Shown here: positions 11,355 to 20,625 of the stretch, piece after piece
Layout: each line of letters starts with the position of its first letter
How positions within the stretch are numbered: position 1 is the first letter of the stretch
Assembly (NCBI RefSeq): GCF_014652575.1
Contig: NZ_BMZB01000001.1
Coordinates: forward strand, 1,695,470 to 1,759,469
Direction: 5' to 3'
From: Asticcacaulis endophyticus
Lineage (GTDB): Bacteria; Pseudomonadota; Alphaproteobacteria; Caulobacterales; Caulobacteraceae
Length of the DNA stretch: 64,000 nt
Notes under the pieces: model-generated
What the model was told of the DNA's origin: nothing
Databases searched by the model: none
Seen by the model: the letters and a program-made list of their open reading frames with translations, nothing else
Made by a program: the position numbers and the translations under genes

Positions 11355-12335
11355 TTAGCCCCAAAGTTCGGGTAACGGCGGTTCCAGCATAGAACCCACG
11401 ATCCCCAGACCATATTCCCGGTCTTTGGCCAGCAGCAGCGGCCCGTCCAGATCCACGAAATCAGCCCCTTGGGCCACGATCATGGCCGGAGCCATCGACA
11501 GCGACGTCGCCACCATGCAACCGACCATGACCATCAGTCCCTTATCGCGGGCGGCCTGATTGAGTTTCAGCGCCTCGGTCAGCCCACCCGTCTTATCAAG
11601 CTTGATATTCACGCACTCATAAAGCCGCGCACAACGTTCCAGATCGGCCGAGGTATGCAGGCTTTCATCAGCGCACAGCGGCACCGGCGACGTGTAACCC
11701 AGCAGAGCCTCATCATCCACGACCGTTAAGGGCTGTTCAATCAGCACCACCCCCAGCGCCTTAAGCTCTGGCGCAATCCGTTGCAGGGTCTCGAAATCCA
11801 GCCCTTCATTGGCGTCTACGATCAGGCGGGTTTGAGGGGCGTTCAGCCGCACTGCCTCAACGCGGTCCAGATCATCCGGCCCACCGATTTTGAGTTTCAG
11901 GATCGGACGGCGGGTATTGGCCGCAGCCTGCGCGCCCATAGCTTCGGGGGTATCCAGGCTTAAGGTATAGGCAGTCTTGAGCGGCGACAGGCTACGCAAT
12001 CCGGCGGTTTTGAACGCGGGCACACCGTTTTGCTTGGCACGCAGATCCCATAGGGCGCAATCCAGCGCATTTCGCGCCGCCCCGGCGGGCAACAAAGATT
12101 GCAGAGCGTCAATGTTGAGGCCCGCCTCAACCTGCGCCCGGATCGCCTCAAGTTCCGCGATAGAGGCGTTGATACTTTCGCCATATCGGGCATAGGGCAC
12201 GCTTTCGCCGCGTCCGATGTGATCTCCGTCACGCAGTTCGACATAGAGCACCTGCGCTTCGGTTTTCGATCCGCGGGCAATGGTGAACCGGCCCGCAATC
12301 GGCCAGCTTTGGGCCTCAATAACAAACGCGGTCAT
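11355..12335 (-). CDS. ycjG: L-Ala-D/L-Glu (dipeptide) epimerase, enolase superfamily
   Basis: Epimerises the L-Ala-D-Glu dipeptide released during murein recycling so it can be hydrolysed. The 326 residues show the N-terminal capping domain and a TIM barrel with the muconate-lactonising-subgroup residues: LKLKIGG (KxK with the general base), DANEG, EQPL, ADES (three metal ligands) and NIKLDKTGG (second base lysine), followed by the DLDGPLLL signature typical of dipeptide epimerases. The ATG overlaps the stop of the TipN-like gene by one base (TGATG), so the two are translationally coupled. The symbol is by analogy with E. coli; other dipeptide specificities are possible. Confidence 0.85.
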   Translation of the reverse strand: MTAFVIEAQSWPIAGRFTIARGSKTEAQVLYVELRDGDHIGRGESVPYARYGESINASIAELEAIRAQVEAGLNIDALQSLLPAGAARNALDCALWDLRAKQNGVPAFKTAGLRSLSPLKTAYTLSLDTPEAMGAQAAANTRRPILKLKIGGPDDLDRVEAVRLNAPQTRLIVDANEGLDFETLQRIAPELKALGVVLIEQPLTVVDDEALLGYTSPVPLCADESLHTSADLERCARLYECVNIKLDKTGGLTEALKLNQAARDKGLMVMVGCMVATSLSMAPAMIVAQGADFVDLDGPLLLAKDREYGLGIVGSMLEPPLPELWG

Positions 12336-15208
12336 CAGGAAAGGTCGCTGATCGCCGCATCGAACAGCAGGTATGCCCGGCCGGTATCGTTGGCCAGCAC
12401 ATCCATCAGGGCCGCTTCCGGTTCTGGGGTCAGCAGGGCGACATTGATCTGACGGTCATAGAAGGTTACGAAATCATTGACCTGTTCCCGCAACTCGGCA
12501 TCCGCACTCAGGCGGCGCGACAGGCGGTGCACCGGATCGGCGGCGACGCGCACAATCACTCGACGGGCCGTGTCATTGTCATCGGTGGCGATGGCCGCGA
12601 CCGCTTCTTCGAGGCGCGAACGGGTGATCAGGGCCTTGGCATCAATCCCCATACGTGAGACTTCGTTGATCAGCATGTCATCAAGGTTATCAAACTCTTC
12701 GGCGTCAGGCAGGGCAGGTGTGGCATTGGCCAGAGCCTCCTGCGCCGCCTGATAGGAATAGGGCGGCGGGGCCGGCGGTTCATCGTTGTCCAGTTCCAGC
12801 GGCGGCGCTGCCGGTTCCTGACGGCGCGGCGTGCGCGGGTCGTGGCTGTTCATACCGCCGAGGAGGTCGCGCCAGGACCAGCCATCGCTTTGGGACTTGG
12901 CCTGACGCGGATCAACTTGCGGCTCAGGCTGAGGGGCTGGGATGTGCATGTCGTCGTCGACATCATGCTCAAGCGGCGTCAGACGCAGGCGCGGCCGCGG
13001 TGCTGGGGCCTCCGGCGGGATGGGCTCATAGGTTTGAGCGACCGGTTTCGGCTGAGGTGCGGCGGGGGCTTCAAACGGGGCCGACATAACATCCCGCGAT
13101 ACCGGGCGGGCTGGCGGGCGCGGGGCTTCGCGGGCGGGCGCCGGTTCACGGGCTATGTCTTTGGCGGGCGGGGCGACGAACGGATCAAACGGCTCAGGGG
13201 CCACGCGGCGCGGCGCCGGTTGAGGTGCGGGCTGAGCGACCGGAGCCGTGGCTGATCTCGTGGGCTCTGGCCGAACAGGTTCCGTCTGTGCCGGACGCAC
13301 GGGCTGTCCGTAGGATTTACGGGCGTCGGTATCGGTGGGGCGAAGCGGCGGGCGCGCAAAGGTCGAGGCCGACGGCGCCGTGCTGTGCCCGGAGACCATA
13401 CCCATCATGCGCACGGTTTCCTGGAGCATTTCATAGTTGCGCTGCACCCGCTCCTGAAACTTCTGATCGACGGCTTCGGTCTCAAGCGCGGCGCGGCGGG
13501 CAGATTCGGTCATGGCCAGAAGCCCGTCTTCGACGCTGCGGCGGATTTCATTGATCCGTTCCTGCGCGATGTGCGGCAATTCATCGGCGCGGGCATAAAG
13601 CCCGTTCATGGCGCTGGCGACATCGGTGATGGCGGCCTGAGCGTGCTGGAAGGTCTGATCCAGCCGCTCGGCGGTGCGGTCACCGGCTTCATTGATCAGG
13701 TCCGCGGAATTTTCAATCAGGCGGCGGGCAGCGGCAAAGCGGCTGTCGAACGCTTCATCAGCTTTTTTACCGGCTTCGAACAGGGCTTCATTCAGACGGT
13801 CTACCCGCGACTGGGCGGAACCTGCCGCCGCATCGGCAGTGCGACGGGCGTCTTCGGCGGCGATATTGAGGGCCTCCAGAGCCTGACGGGTTTCCGCAAT
13901 CAGTTCATCGCGCGCGTCAGCGGCCATGGTCGAAATATTGGCCAGAGTTGAATGGATGCGCGTCTCATATGAGGTGCGCTCATTCTCCGCCGCGCCTATC
14001 GCCTGACGCAGATGCTCCTGTGCGGCGATAACCAGATCGCGCAGCACATCGGCCCCGCGCGATGAGGTTTCGCCCAGATCGACGGTCGCCTGACGGGCGG
14101 TCATCAGCGCGTCGGTCAGTTGGTTGCGCTGGCCTTCGATATGCTGGGCGAAGTCTTCCTGATCGGCGCGTAGGGAAAGCGCCGCCGATACTAAACCAGC
14201 GCGTTGTTGCGACAGGCCTTCTTCGACGGTGCGGATTTGATCGACCACGCCGTTTCCAGCGGTTTCCAGCCGCAAGGTCTGGCGGCTCAGGTCGTCCGAT
14301 ATCGCGCTGGCGGTGGCCTGAGCGTCGGCGGCGACACTGGCGAGGTCGGCGGCGCGGGCGGCAAGCGTCGCTTCGGCTTCACGAAGCTGGGTCTGAGCGA
14401 GGTCTGAGGCATCGGCGACCATGCGCGCCTGCCGGTCGACCGCATCGATCACGCCCTGAGCCTGACCATCCAGCACCTGGGTCATCTTATAGATCGCGTC
14501 GCGTTCTCCTCCGAGAGAGGTAGTGATGGCGCGGGTTGTGTCTTGCGCGGTCGTGGCGGCATCAAGGATACGGTCGGTTTCCGACTTCATCTGGTTGGCC
14601 AGGGTCGTCAAGTCGCGGTGGGCCATCTGAACGGCGCGCACGGCCTGATCGACCTGATGGCGCAGGTTTTCCACGAGTTTGCTGGCATTATTGGCGGCGG
14701 TGGCGGCAGGGCCGACCATGGAGTCGGCAAGGTCTGAGGCGCGGCGGGTCTCACGCGCCAGAATAGCCGCCTGACGCAGCAGGAATGCCGAGGCGAACAC
14801 CATGCCCGCCGGGAACAGGCCCATAAAGACCAGAATGATGGCCTTGAGCGGGGCGGTAACAAAGGCGTCAAGCTGGGCTTCGGCACCGAGCGCAAAGGCG
14901 GCCAGCCCCAGTGCCCACAGCAGGCTGACAAAGGTGGCCCCAACCCAGTAAGGGCCTGAATTTACCGTCATTTCCTGACGGCGGGTGGGGGTGTGCAAAG
15001 GTTGCAGTTCCGAAGACCGGGCCTGTGCCGGACTAGCCGATTTCGCGGCAACCGGCGGGCTGGCTTCGGGGGGCGGCGTCGGGGTGGCCACGTCATCAAA
15101 AATATCATCAGCGTGAGGTGAGAAGGCTGTATGGGTTTCAGCCTCACGCGCCTCGCCATCAACTTGCGGCGCGGTCAGATTAAGCGGCGGACGGGTTCTG
15201 AATTTCAT
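12335..15208 (-). CDS. tipN: TipN-like polarity factor: two-helix membrane anchor plus long coiled coil
   Basis: A 957-residue protein with a disordered acidic/Pro-rich N-terminus (1-85), two transmembrane helices (about 89-110 and 120-145: YWVGATFVSLLWALGLAAF; KAIILVFMGLFPAGMVF), a roughly 450-residue coiled coil with many Ala/Gln/Asp heptads, a Pro-rich linker (about 640-800) and a conserved-looking C-terminal helical domain. This matches Caulobacter TipN, the new-pole landmark that orients flagellum placement and chromosome segregation; the identity is inferred from architecture, not alignment. Start chosen at the ATG at 15206-15208, with AAAGG 8 nt upstream; an in-frame GTG three codons earlier sits on the Shine-Dalgarno. 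Coupled to the epimerase downstream. Confidence 0.6.
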   Translation of the reverse strand: MKFRTRPPLNLTAPQVDGEAREAETHTAFSPHADDIFDDVATPTPPPEASPPVAAKSASPAQARSSELQPLHTPTRRQEMTVNSGPYWVGATFVSLLWALGLAAFALGAEAQLDAFVTAPLKAIILVFMGLFPAGMVFASAFLLRQAAILARETRRASDLADSMVGPAATAANNASKLVENLRHQVDQAVRAVQMAHRDLTTLANQMKSETDRILDAATTAQDTTRAITTSLGGERDAIYKMTQVLDGQAQGVIDAVDRQARMVADASDLAQTQLREAEATLAARAADLASVAADAQATASAISDDLSRQTLRLETAGNGVVDQIRTVEEGLSQQRAGLVSAALSLRADQEDFAQHIEGQRNQLTDALMTARQATVDLGETSSRGADVLRDLVIAAQEHLRQAIGAAENERTSYETRIHSTLANISTMAADARDELIAETRQALEALNIAAEDARRTADAAAGSAQSRVDRLNEALFEAGKKADEAFDSRFAAARRLIENSADLINEAGDRTAERLDQTFQHAQAAITDVASAMNGLYARADELPHIAQERINEIRRSVEDGLLAMTESARRAALETEAVDQKFQERVQRNYEMLQETVRMMGMVSGHSTAPSASTFARPPLRPTDTDARKSYGQPVRPAQTEPVRPEPTRSATAPVAQPAPQPAPRRVAPEPFDPFVAPPAKDIAREPAPAREAPRPPARPVSRDVMSAPFEAPAAPQPKPVAQTYEPIPPEAPAPRPRLRLTPLEHDVDDDMHIPAPQPEPQVDPRQAKSQSDGWSWRDLLGGMNSHDPRTPRRQEPAAPPLELDNDEPPAPPPYSYQAAQEALANATPALPDAEEFDNLDDMLINEVSRMGIDAKALITRSRLEEAVAAIATDDNDTARRVIVRVAADPVHRLSRRLSADAELREQVNDFVTFYDRQINVALLTPEPEAALMDVLANDTGRAYLLFDAAISDLS

Positions 15209-15363
15209 AAACGGCACCTTTGAGCCATATCCGGATTGTTCATCGGGTTGGCTTATCCCATGAGGGGAAACGCTATCCTCAACCGGCGCGTATGGTAAAG
15301 GGGTTTGTCAAAATTTTTGTCAATTTTTCGTGGAGATGCCGAACCTTAGCGGCATTTTATAAC

Positions 15364-16026
15364 TCACAGAATGATATCGCCTGACGGATGCGCGGTCGGG
15401 TCCATCATTTGCCGGGCGCGTTCGGCCTCGGCCGCTGCGCAGGCGGCTTGCGCGACCAGTTCCAACTGCTGAGCGTGGGCTTTTGCGGCTTCAACAGACG
15501 CCAGATCAATCGGTGGTATAGTAAAGGCTTCGATGTTGAAAGGCTCGGTGGCAAAGCTTTGCGGCAGGGTAACCGTGACGCCGCTAAGCGACTTACCGTC
15601 ATGGCGGAACGACAGACGTGATCCCGGATGTGATATCGGGCGCGCGTGGGGCTTCATTTCTGCGGCTTCGATCTGAGCTTCGAACGCCTTCATCTGGGCT
15701 TCGTGCAGTTTCATATCAGCTTCGTGCGCGCTAATCTCGGCTTCATATTCGGCGCGTTCGGCAATGGCAGCCATGTGGTCGGCTTCGGCATCCGCCGGTT
15801 CGCTATGGATATCGCTGATGGGCTGCGGGGCCAGGGGTGCCGACGGTGGTTGCGGCGCGGACACTGGGGCGACTTCCGTCACGGGCGGCGCGTAAGACGA
15901 AGCTTCCGGCGGGGTGGAGGCGGGTGCGCCGCGACCGACCGGTATTTCCGAAGCGCCAAAATGCGCAAAGGCCGCCGCAATCAGCGCGGCGATAAAGGAA
16001 ATAACGATGTCAAATATCGATGACAT
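15364..16026 (-). CDS. Unnamed membrane-anchored protein with a coiled-coil segment
   Basis: 220 residues, not recognised as a named family. It starts with a transmembrane or signal-anchor helix (IFDIVISFIAALIAAAFAHF), then a Pro/Ala/Ser-rich linker, an acidic alpha-helical region of repeated Glu/Ala/His (about 85-130: EADMKLHEAQMKAFEAQIEA), a short beta-rich segment and a C-terminal Ala/Glu-rich helix with AACAAAEAERARQMM. It lies upstream of the TipN-like gene on the same strand, but a 155-bp gap separates them, so co-transcription is possible, not shown. There is no good Shine-Dalgarno before the ATG. Confidence 0.65.
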   Translation of the reverse strand: MSSIFDIVISFIAALIAAAFAHFGASEIPVGRGAPASTPPEASSYAPPVTEVAPVSAPQPPSAPLAPQPISDIHSEPADAEADHMAAIAERAEYEAEISAHEADMKLHEAQMKAFEAQIEAAEMKPHARPISHPGSRLSFRHDGKSLSGVTVTLPQSFATEPFNIEAFTIPPIDLASVEAAKAHAQQLELVAQAACAAAEAERARQMMDPTAHPSGDIIL

Positions 16027-16226
16027 GACAGGCTGCGCAAGAGATAGGGTTTGGCCGCAAAGGCGGCGGGAATCATGTGTTCAGGTAATACGCAGGTTAC
16101 TTATGCTCACTTTATGCCCTGTTTTCATCACGGTTGCAACTGAAACCGGCGCAAGTTTTTGACGTAAAGTCATGTGGCCTTGATAGGTTTCTACTTGCGG
16201 CAAATTTGTGGCAATTTGGTAAAGAT

Positions 16227-16976
16227 TCAGCGAAACTGATCCTTGCGGGCGCGCAGGTCGCCAAAGCGGTTCGCCTGCGCGTCAAAATCCGGCTCCATGA
16301 GCGGGAGTTTCAGGAACGGATTGGCGCGGATTTCATCGCCAAGGCGCGAGGGTACGGTGGCCAGGGCACCTGCGCGGCGGGTGCGTATGTCGCTGGCCTG
16401 AACCGCCAGATCATCATGAATATCAAGGCTTTCGGCAAAGCGTAGATTGTCGAGCGCATATTCATGGGCGCTGTAGATAAGCGTATCTTCGGGCAGGGTC
16501 ATCAGGCGCGTCAGGCTCATCCACATGTCGGTGGGCGTGCCTTCGCGCAGCCGCCCGCAGCCCAGCACAAACAGGCAGTCACCGACAAACGCGACTTTGA
16601 GGTTGCGGTTTACATAGCCAATTTGCCCGGCGGTGTGACCGCGCAGATCCATAATCTCAAAGCGCGTTTCCCCCAGAACAACCTCGTCGCCGGGGTGTAT
16701 GACCTGATCCAGAGGGGCGACTTTGGTGACCTCCTGCGGGCCTAAAACCTCGCAGCCAAAACGGTCTTTCAGCGTCTGATTACCGTTCGTGTGATCGGCG
16801 TGCCAGTGGGTGTTGAAGATGTAGTCAAGCCGTCCCCAACCCAGATCCGCAACGCCGCTCGCAATCACGTCCGCGTCGGGAGTGTCGATAGTGGCCACCT
16901 GTCCGGTCGCCTGATCGCGGACTAAAAAGGCGTAATTGTCCTGAAGACAGGGGAAGACGCGGATATCAAGAGCCAT
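16227..16976 (-). CDS. gloB: Hydroxyacylglutathione hydrolase (glyoxalase II)
   Basis: Binuclear metallo-hydrolase that splits S-lactoylglutathione into lactate and glutathione, the second step of methylglyoxal detoxification. 249 residues with the metallo-beta-lactamase motif THWHADH, GHTAGQIG, the bridging aspartate in FVGDCLFVLGCGR and SAHEYALDNLRFA, and the C-terminal helical substrate domain with RANPFLK. The frame is open to 17090, but the ATG at 16974-16976 gives the normal N-terminus (IRVFPCLQDNYAFLV). It is divergent from a methyltransferase gene, a pairing I recall as common in alphaproteobacteria. Confidence 0.93.
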   Translation of the reverse strand: MALDIRVFPCLQDNYAFLVRDQATGQVATIDTPDADVIASGVADLGWGRLDYIFNTHWHADHTNGNQTLKDRFGCEVLGPQEVTKVAPLDQVIHPGDEVVLGETRFEIMDLRGHTAGQIGYVNRNLKVAFVGDCLFVLGCGRLREGTPTDMWMSLTRLMTLPEDTLIYSAHEYALDNLRFAESLDIHDDLAVQASDIRTRRAGALATVPSRLGDEIRANPFLKLPLMEPDFDAQANRFGDLRARKDQFR

Positions 16977-17001
16977 GTCGCTTATGTAAGTGCGGCCGTT
17001 C

Positions 17002-17039
17002 CTATTGTCAAAGAATGGCCCTATTGTCAAAGAATGGCC
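17002..17039. repeat. Perfect 19-bp tandem duplication in the gloB-methyltransferase promoter region
   Basis: The unit ctattgtcaaagaatggcc occurs twice head to tail (17002-17020 and 17021-17039). It lies 25 bp upstream of the gloB start in a divergent intergenic region, so it may duplicate an operator or promoter element, or be a simple replication-slippage event. Confidence 0.85.
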
Positions 17040-17133
17040 ATGTGTAAAATAGGGGGACGGTTGTATGTTCAGGGGAATTGCTGCTAACATAATGCCCTGA
17101 AAAGAATAGTTCCTATAAGGATTTGCGTAGCCC

Positions 17134-17880
17134 GTGCGCCGTTCGGTCGAAGATTTAAACCGGTTTTATACCACCCCCGAAGGGATGATGGCCCGCCAGA
17201 TGGTCAGCGATAAGCTGATGGAAGCGTGGGATGATGTGACCGGCCTCGATGTGCTGGGGCTGGGCTATGCCACGCCGTATCTGGCCCCGTTTGCCAAGGC
17301 ACGAAGGGTTCTGGCGGCCATGCCGGCGGCGCAAGGCGCTGAAATCTGGCCCGAAGACCTGCGGGTGCGCTCGGTTCTGGTCGATGAGCAGGCTCTGCCG
17401 TTTTCGGGCGGCCTGTTCGACCGGATTTTGCTGATCCACGCCCTCGAAGAAGCGCAAAATCCGGAACGTCTGTTGCTGGAGGCGTCGCGCCTGCTGTCAC
17501 CCAATGGCCGTCTGATTATTGCGGTGGCGGCGCGCGGCGGATTCTGGGCCCATGCCGAAAAAACCCCGTTTGGCCACGGATTGCCCTACAGCCGCATGCA
17601 GCTTGAAACCGCTATTCGCGGTGCTGAGCTTGAGCCGCTGGCCTGGTCCTATGCGCTTTATACGCCGCCGTGGCGGGCCTTGACGCGCTGGTCAAAGACG
17701 ATTGAAATGATCGTTCCGAACGTGCTGCCGATGAATGGCGGGCTGATCCTGATGGAAGCGGGCCGCCGGCCGTTTGTGGCGCTGACTCAAAAGTCCGCTG
17801 ACAAATCGATCTTAAGCGATATCCGTGAGGCCCTGGGGGCGAAGCCCGTGCCGACAGCGCGTGAGATCGAAAAGGCATGA
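17134..17880 (+). CDS. Class I SAM-dependent methyltransferase-like protein
   Basis: 248 residues with a Rossmann-type methyltransferase layout: motif I in GLDVLGLGYATPYL (a relaxed GxGxG), the acidic segment of motif II, FDRILLIHALEEAQNPERLL (motif IV/post-IV as in Methyltransf_11) and LLSPNGRLIIAVAARGG (motif V/VI). The N-terminal DLNRFYTTPEGMMARQMV is typical of alphaproteobacterial homologues encoded next to gloB. The substrate is unknown. The start is GTG with AAGGA about 11 nt upstream. Motif I is weak, so SAM binding is inferred from overall pattern. Confidence 0.75.
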   Translation: MRRSVEDLNRFYTTPEGMMARQMVSDKLMEAWDDVTGLDVLGLGYATPYLAPFAKARRVLAAMPAAQGAEIWPEDLRVRSVLVDEQALPFSGGLFDRILLIHALEEAQNPERLLLEASRLLSPNGRLIIAVAARGGFWAHAEKTPFGHGLPYSRMQLETAIRGAELEPLAWSYALYTPPWRALTRWSKTIEMIVPNVLPMNGGLILMEAGRRPFVALTQKSADKSILSDIREALGAKPVPTAREIEKA

Positions 17881-17945
17881 AATTTTAAGTTGAGACCCGT
17901 TGATTGTGCTTTTCGAGTCATAGATTTTGGGCCATATCACCCTTC

Positions 17946-18464
17946 ATGAAACATCTGATTATCATGCGCCACGGCAAGGCGGAAAAAGACGCCGAAAGCG
18001 GCGAGGACTTCGATCGCGATCTGGCCCCGCGGGGCTTGCGCGAAGCGGCGGCGGTGGCGCTGGCCCTTAAAGATTATGGGCTAAAGCCTGATTTTGCGCT
18101 GGTCTCTTCGGCCCACCGTACGCTCCAGACCTTTGAGCAGGTATCAGCCGTGTTTGGCGGGATCGACGCCGAAGTTAACGACGCCATTTATAATGCCGAC
18201 TCGCGCAAACTGCGTCAGTTTATCGAGGCCCATGAGGATCGCGGTGAGTGCCTGCTGCTTATCGCCCATAATCCGGGCGTGCAGTATCTGGTGGCGGAGT
18301 ATCTCTATGAAGGGGCGGCAGGGCCTGAGGTTACGGACCGTATCCGCAACAGCTACCCGACCGCGACCGCGACGGTATTCGAAGTCGATGTGGCGGGCCG
18401 CCCGACCTATGATGGCCTCTATAAGCCCAAGGATTTGATTGGCGCCGATGAGGAACCGGCCTGA
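17946..18464 (+). CDS. sixA: SixA-like histidine phosphatase
   Basis: 172-residue member of the branch-2 histidine phosphatase (phosphoglycerate mutase) superfamily. The phosphorylated histidine lies in IIMRHGKAE at the N-terminus, the second catalytic histidine in LLIAHNPGVQYL, and arginine in SSAHRTLQTFEQ completes the pocket. E. coli SixA dephosphorylates phospho-His on phosphotransfer proteins; the alphaproteobacterial substrate is unproven. The ATG at 17946 starts the conserved strand. The stop overlaps the pyrD start (TGATG), implying coupling. Confidence 0.8.
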   Translation: MKHLIIMRHGKAEKDAESGEDFDRDLAPRGLREAAAVALALKDYGLKPDFALVSSAHRTLQTFEQVSAVFGGIDAEVNDAIYNADSRKLRQFIEAHEDRGECLLLIAHNPGVQYLVAEYLYEGAAGPEVTDRIRNSYPTATATVFEVDVAGRPTYDGLYKPKDLIGADEEPA

Positions 18465-19549
18465 TGGATTTTTTTAAACCCATCGTCAGAACCCTGCACG
18501 CCCTTGATGGCGAAGACGCTCATATCGCCACCCTGCATCTGCTGAAATTGGGCAATGTGACGGGCATTGGGCCATCGTCAGATTACAATCCGCCGGAACT
18601 GAGTGTAACCATTCCTTATGAGGGCGGGGCGCTTGAAGTTGGCAATTGCGTGGGGCTTGCCGCCGGTTTCGATAAAAATGCCGATGTGCCGCTGGCCATG
18701 ATCCGCGCCGGTTTTGGCTTTGTCGAATGTGGTACGGTCACACCTCTACCGCAGGCGGGCAACCCCCGGCCGCGTCTGTTTCGCCTTAAAGAAGACGAAG
18801 CCGTCATCAACCGCATGGGCTTTAATAATAAGGGGCTTGAGGTCTTTTCCGGCCACCTGAGCCGCTATGCCGGACGGCCCAACCATGCGGTCATCGGCGC
18901 CAATATTGGCGCGAATAAGGACGCGACCGATCGTATGGCCGACTATGTGACGGGGCTGAAAACTCTGTGGGGTTTAAGTTCTTATTTTACGGTCAATATT
19001 TCGTCCCCCAACACGCCGGGTCTGCGGGCTTTGCAGGGGCGCGGGCATCTGGATGAGTTGTTGGCGCGCATTGCCGAGACGCGCCATGATCTGAAAAGCG
19101 TGACCGGCACCAACTATCCGATCTTTCTCAAGATCGCGCCTGACCTCGATGAAGCGGAGATTGTGGATACGGTCGAAAGCGCCATCGATCATAAGCTGGA
19201 CGGGCTGATCATCTCCAATACGACGCTTGAGCGGCTGGACACGCTTAAGTCCGCCCATGCTGGTGAAAGCGGCGGTCTGTCGGGGGAGCCGCTGTTTGCG
19301 TTATCGACGCAGGCTCTGCGCATCGCTTATGGCGCCTCCGCAGGTAAACTGATGCTGATCGGGGCAGGGGGTATCAATTCCGGCGAACGGGCCTATGCCA
19401 AGATCAGGGCCGGGGCCTCACTGGTGCAGCTTTATTCGGCGCTGGTCTATGAAGGGCCGGGCCTGATAGACCGCATCAAGCGCGATCTGGTCAAGTGGTT
19501 GAGGGCCGACGGCTTTACCCACATTTCCCAAGCTGTGGGGCAAGGTTAA
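18464..19549 (+). CDS. pyrD: Dihydroorotate dehydrogenase (quinone), class 2
   Basis: Membrane-associated FMN enzyme that oxidises dihydroorotate to orotate with ubiquinone in pyrimidine synthesis. 361 residues: an N-terminal amphipathic helical domain (about 1-40) that defines class 2, the FMN-barrel motifs GLAAGFDKNADVP, ECGTVTPLPQAGNPRPRLF and NRMGFNNKG, the catalytic-base serine in TVNISSPNTPGLR (class 2 uses Ser), lysine in FLKIAPDL, SNTT, and IGAGGINSG for phosphate binding. The ATG overlaps the upstream phosphatase stop. Confidence 0.96.
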   Translation: MDFFKPIVRTLHALDGEDAHIATLHLLKLGNVTGIGPSSDYNPPELSVTIPYEGGALEVGNCVGLAAGFDKNADVPLAMIRAGFGFVECGTVTPLPQAGNPRPRLFRLKEDEAVINRMGFNNKGLEVFSGHLSRYAGRPNHAVIGANIGANKDATDRMADYVTGLKTLWGLSSYFTVNISSPNTPGLRALQGRGHLDELLARIAETRHDLKSVTGTNYPIFLKIAPDLDEAEIVDTVESAIDHKLDGLIISNTTLERLDTLKSAHAGESGGLSGEPLFALSTQALRIAYGASAGKLMLIGAGGINSGERAYAKIRAGASLVQLYSALVYEGPGLIDRIKRDLVKWLRADGFTHISQAVGQG

Positions 19550-19560
19550 GACGGTATCCA

Positions 19561-20625
19561 TTACGCCAGTAATTTCAGCCAGTTTTGCGAAATATCTAAA
19601 GCGGCGCTGCGGGCCGTATCGACGACATCGGTAAATAGAGGAAAGCTGTGTGGCAGGGTGTCGTAGCGACGATAAACCACCTCGGTGCGGGCCTCCATCA
19701 GACGGCGCGTCCATGCCTCGGCCTGATGGGCGACGGGATCGAGGCCACCAGCCACGATCAGGGCCTTGGGTTGTCCTACGACCACAGATTCCCTCAGCGG
19801 CGACACCTGCGGCGCAGTCAGGTCGATGCCGGCACCGCCGTAGTGATCGATCAGGGTGGCGATATCCGCCGACGACACCGGCCAGCTTTTCGCATAGGCC
19901 GAGGCAGCAATCGTATCATCCGCCAGATCAAGCAACGGTGAAATCAACAGTTGAGCGACCGGCAGGGACTTGAACTCGCGCTTAAGGTCAAGGCACAGCC
20001 GTGTGGCCAGAGATGCGCCAATCGATTGTCCGCCCACCGCGACCGCACCGGTCATAACCCCCAGGGAGACGGCATTGGCCACTGCCCAGTCATAGGCCAT
20101 CCGCGCGTCCTCTAATGCGGCCGGAAAGCGGTGCTCGGGTGCCAGCCGGTAGTCGGGTAAATAGACCGGGCTCTTGGTTTCAGCAGCCAAAAGCGTGGCA
20201 AAGCTTTTAGACAATTCGCTGCCGCCTAACACCCCGCCGCCATCGTGAAAGAATACGATCAATGGTGCATCGGGGGCTATGATAAGCGGGCGGATCAACT
20301 GTCCGCTGATCGGGGCGCTTATCTGGCCGCTGATCTGGGTTGTGCTGCCGACCGGCTCGATACGCACCCGCCCATCCAGAGGGGCGCACATCAGGTTTGC
20401 GGCGTCGCGCCACTCCTGGCGGGCCAGCTCCAGCGGACTTCCGTTCAAGGTCAGCGGTGTCGGCTGTTGGCTGCTCAGATAGGTGCGCCACAGAAATTGA
20501 ATCTGCGCATCAAGGGTGCGTCCATCGACATGGACGACGCTGCCGCCCGCCAGAAAGCGCAGGACGGCCGGAGGCAGTGACAAAACCCGCTTAAGGAACA
20601 GGCGTCTAAGGACGGAGGCGCGCAT
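19561..20625 (-). CDS. Alpha/beta hydrolase of the HSL (hormone-sensitive lipase-like) esterase type
   Basis: 354 residues. The oxyanion-hole segment reads FFHDGGGVLGG (HSL proteins have HGGG), followed by YLPDYRLAPEHRFPAALED, which is diagnostic of family IV esterases, the nucleophile elbow GGQSIGAS (in place of GDSAGG), an acid in GGLDPVAHQ and a late His in LPHSFPLF. An N-terminal cap domain (about 1-110) precedes the core; it includes a small internal repeat, QISGQISAPISGQ. Both signature motifs deviate from consensus, so activity is likely but not certain. Convergent with pyrD, 11 bp apart. Confidence 0.82.
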   Translation of the reverse strand: MRASVLRRLFLKRVLSLPPAVLRFLAGGSVVHVDGRTLDAQIQFLWRTYLSSQQPTPLTLNGSPLELARQEWRDAANLMCAPLDGRVRIEPVGSTTQISGQISAPISGQLIRPLIIAPDAPLIVFFHDGGGVLGGSELSKSFATLLAAETKSPVYLPDYRLAPEHRFPAALEDARMAYDWAVANAVSLGVMTGAVAVGGQSIGASLATRLCLDLKREFKSLPVAQLLISPLLDLADDTIAASAYAKSWPVSSADIATLIDHYGGAGIDLTAPQVSPLRESVVVGQPKALIVAGGLDPVAHQAEAWTRRLMEARTEVVYRRYDTLPHSFPLFTDVVDTARSAALDISQNWLKLLA

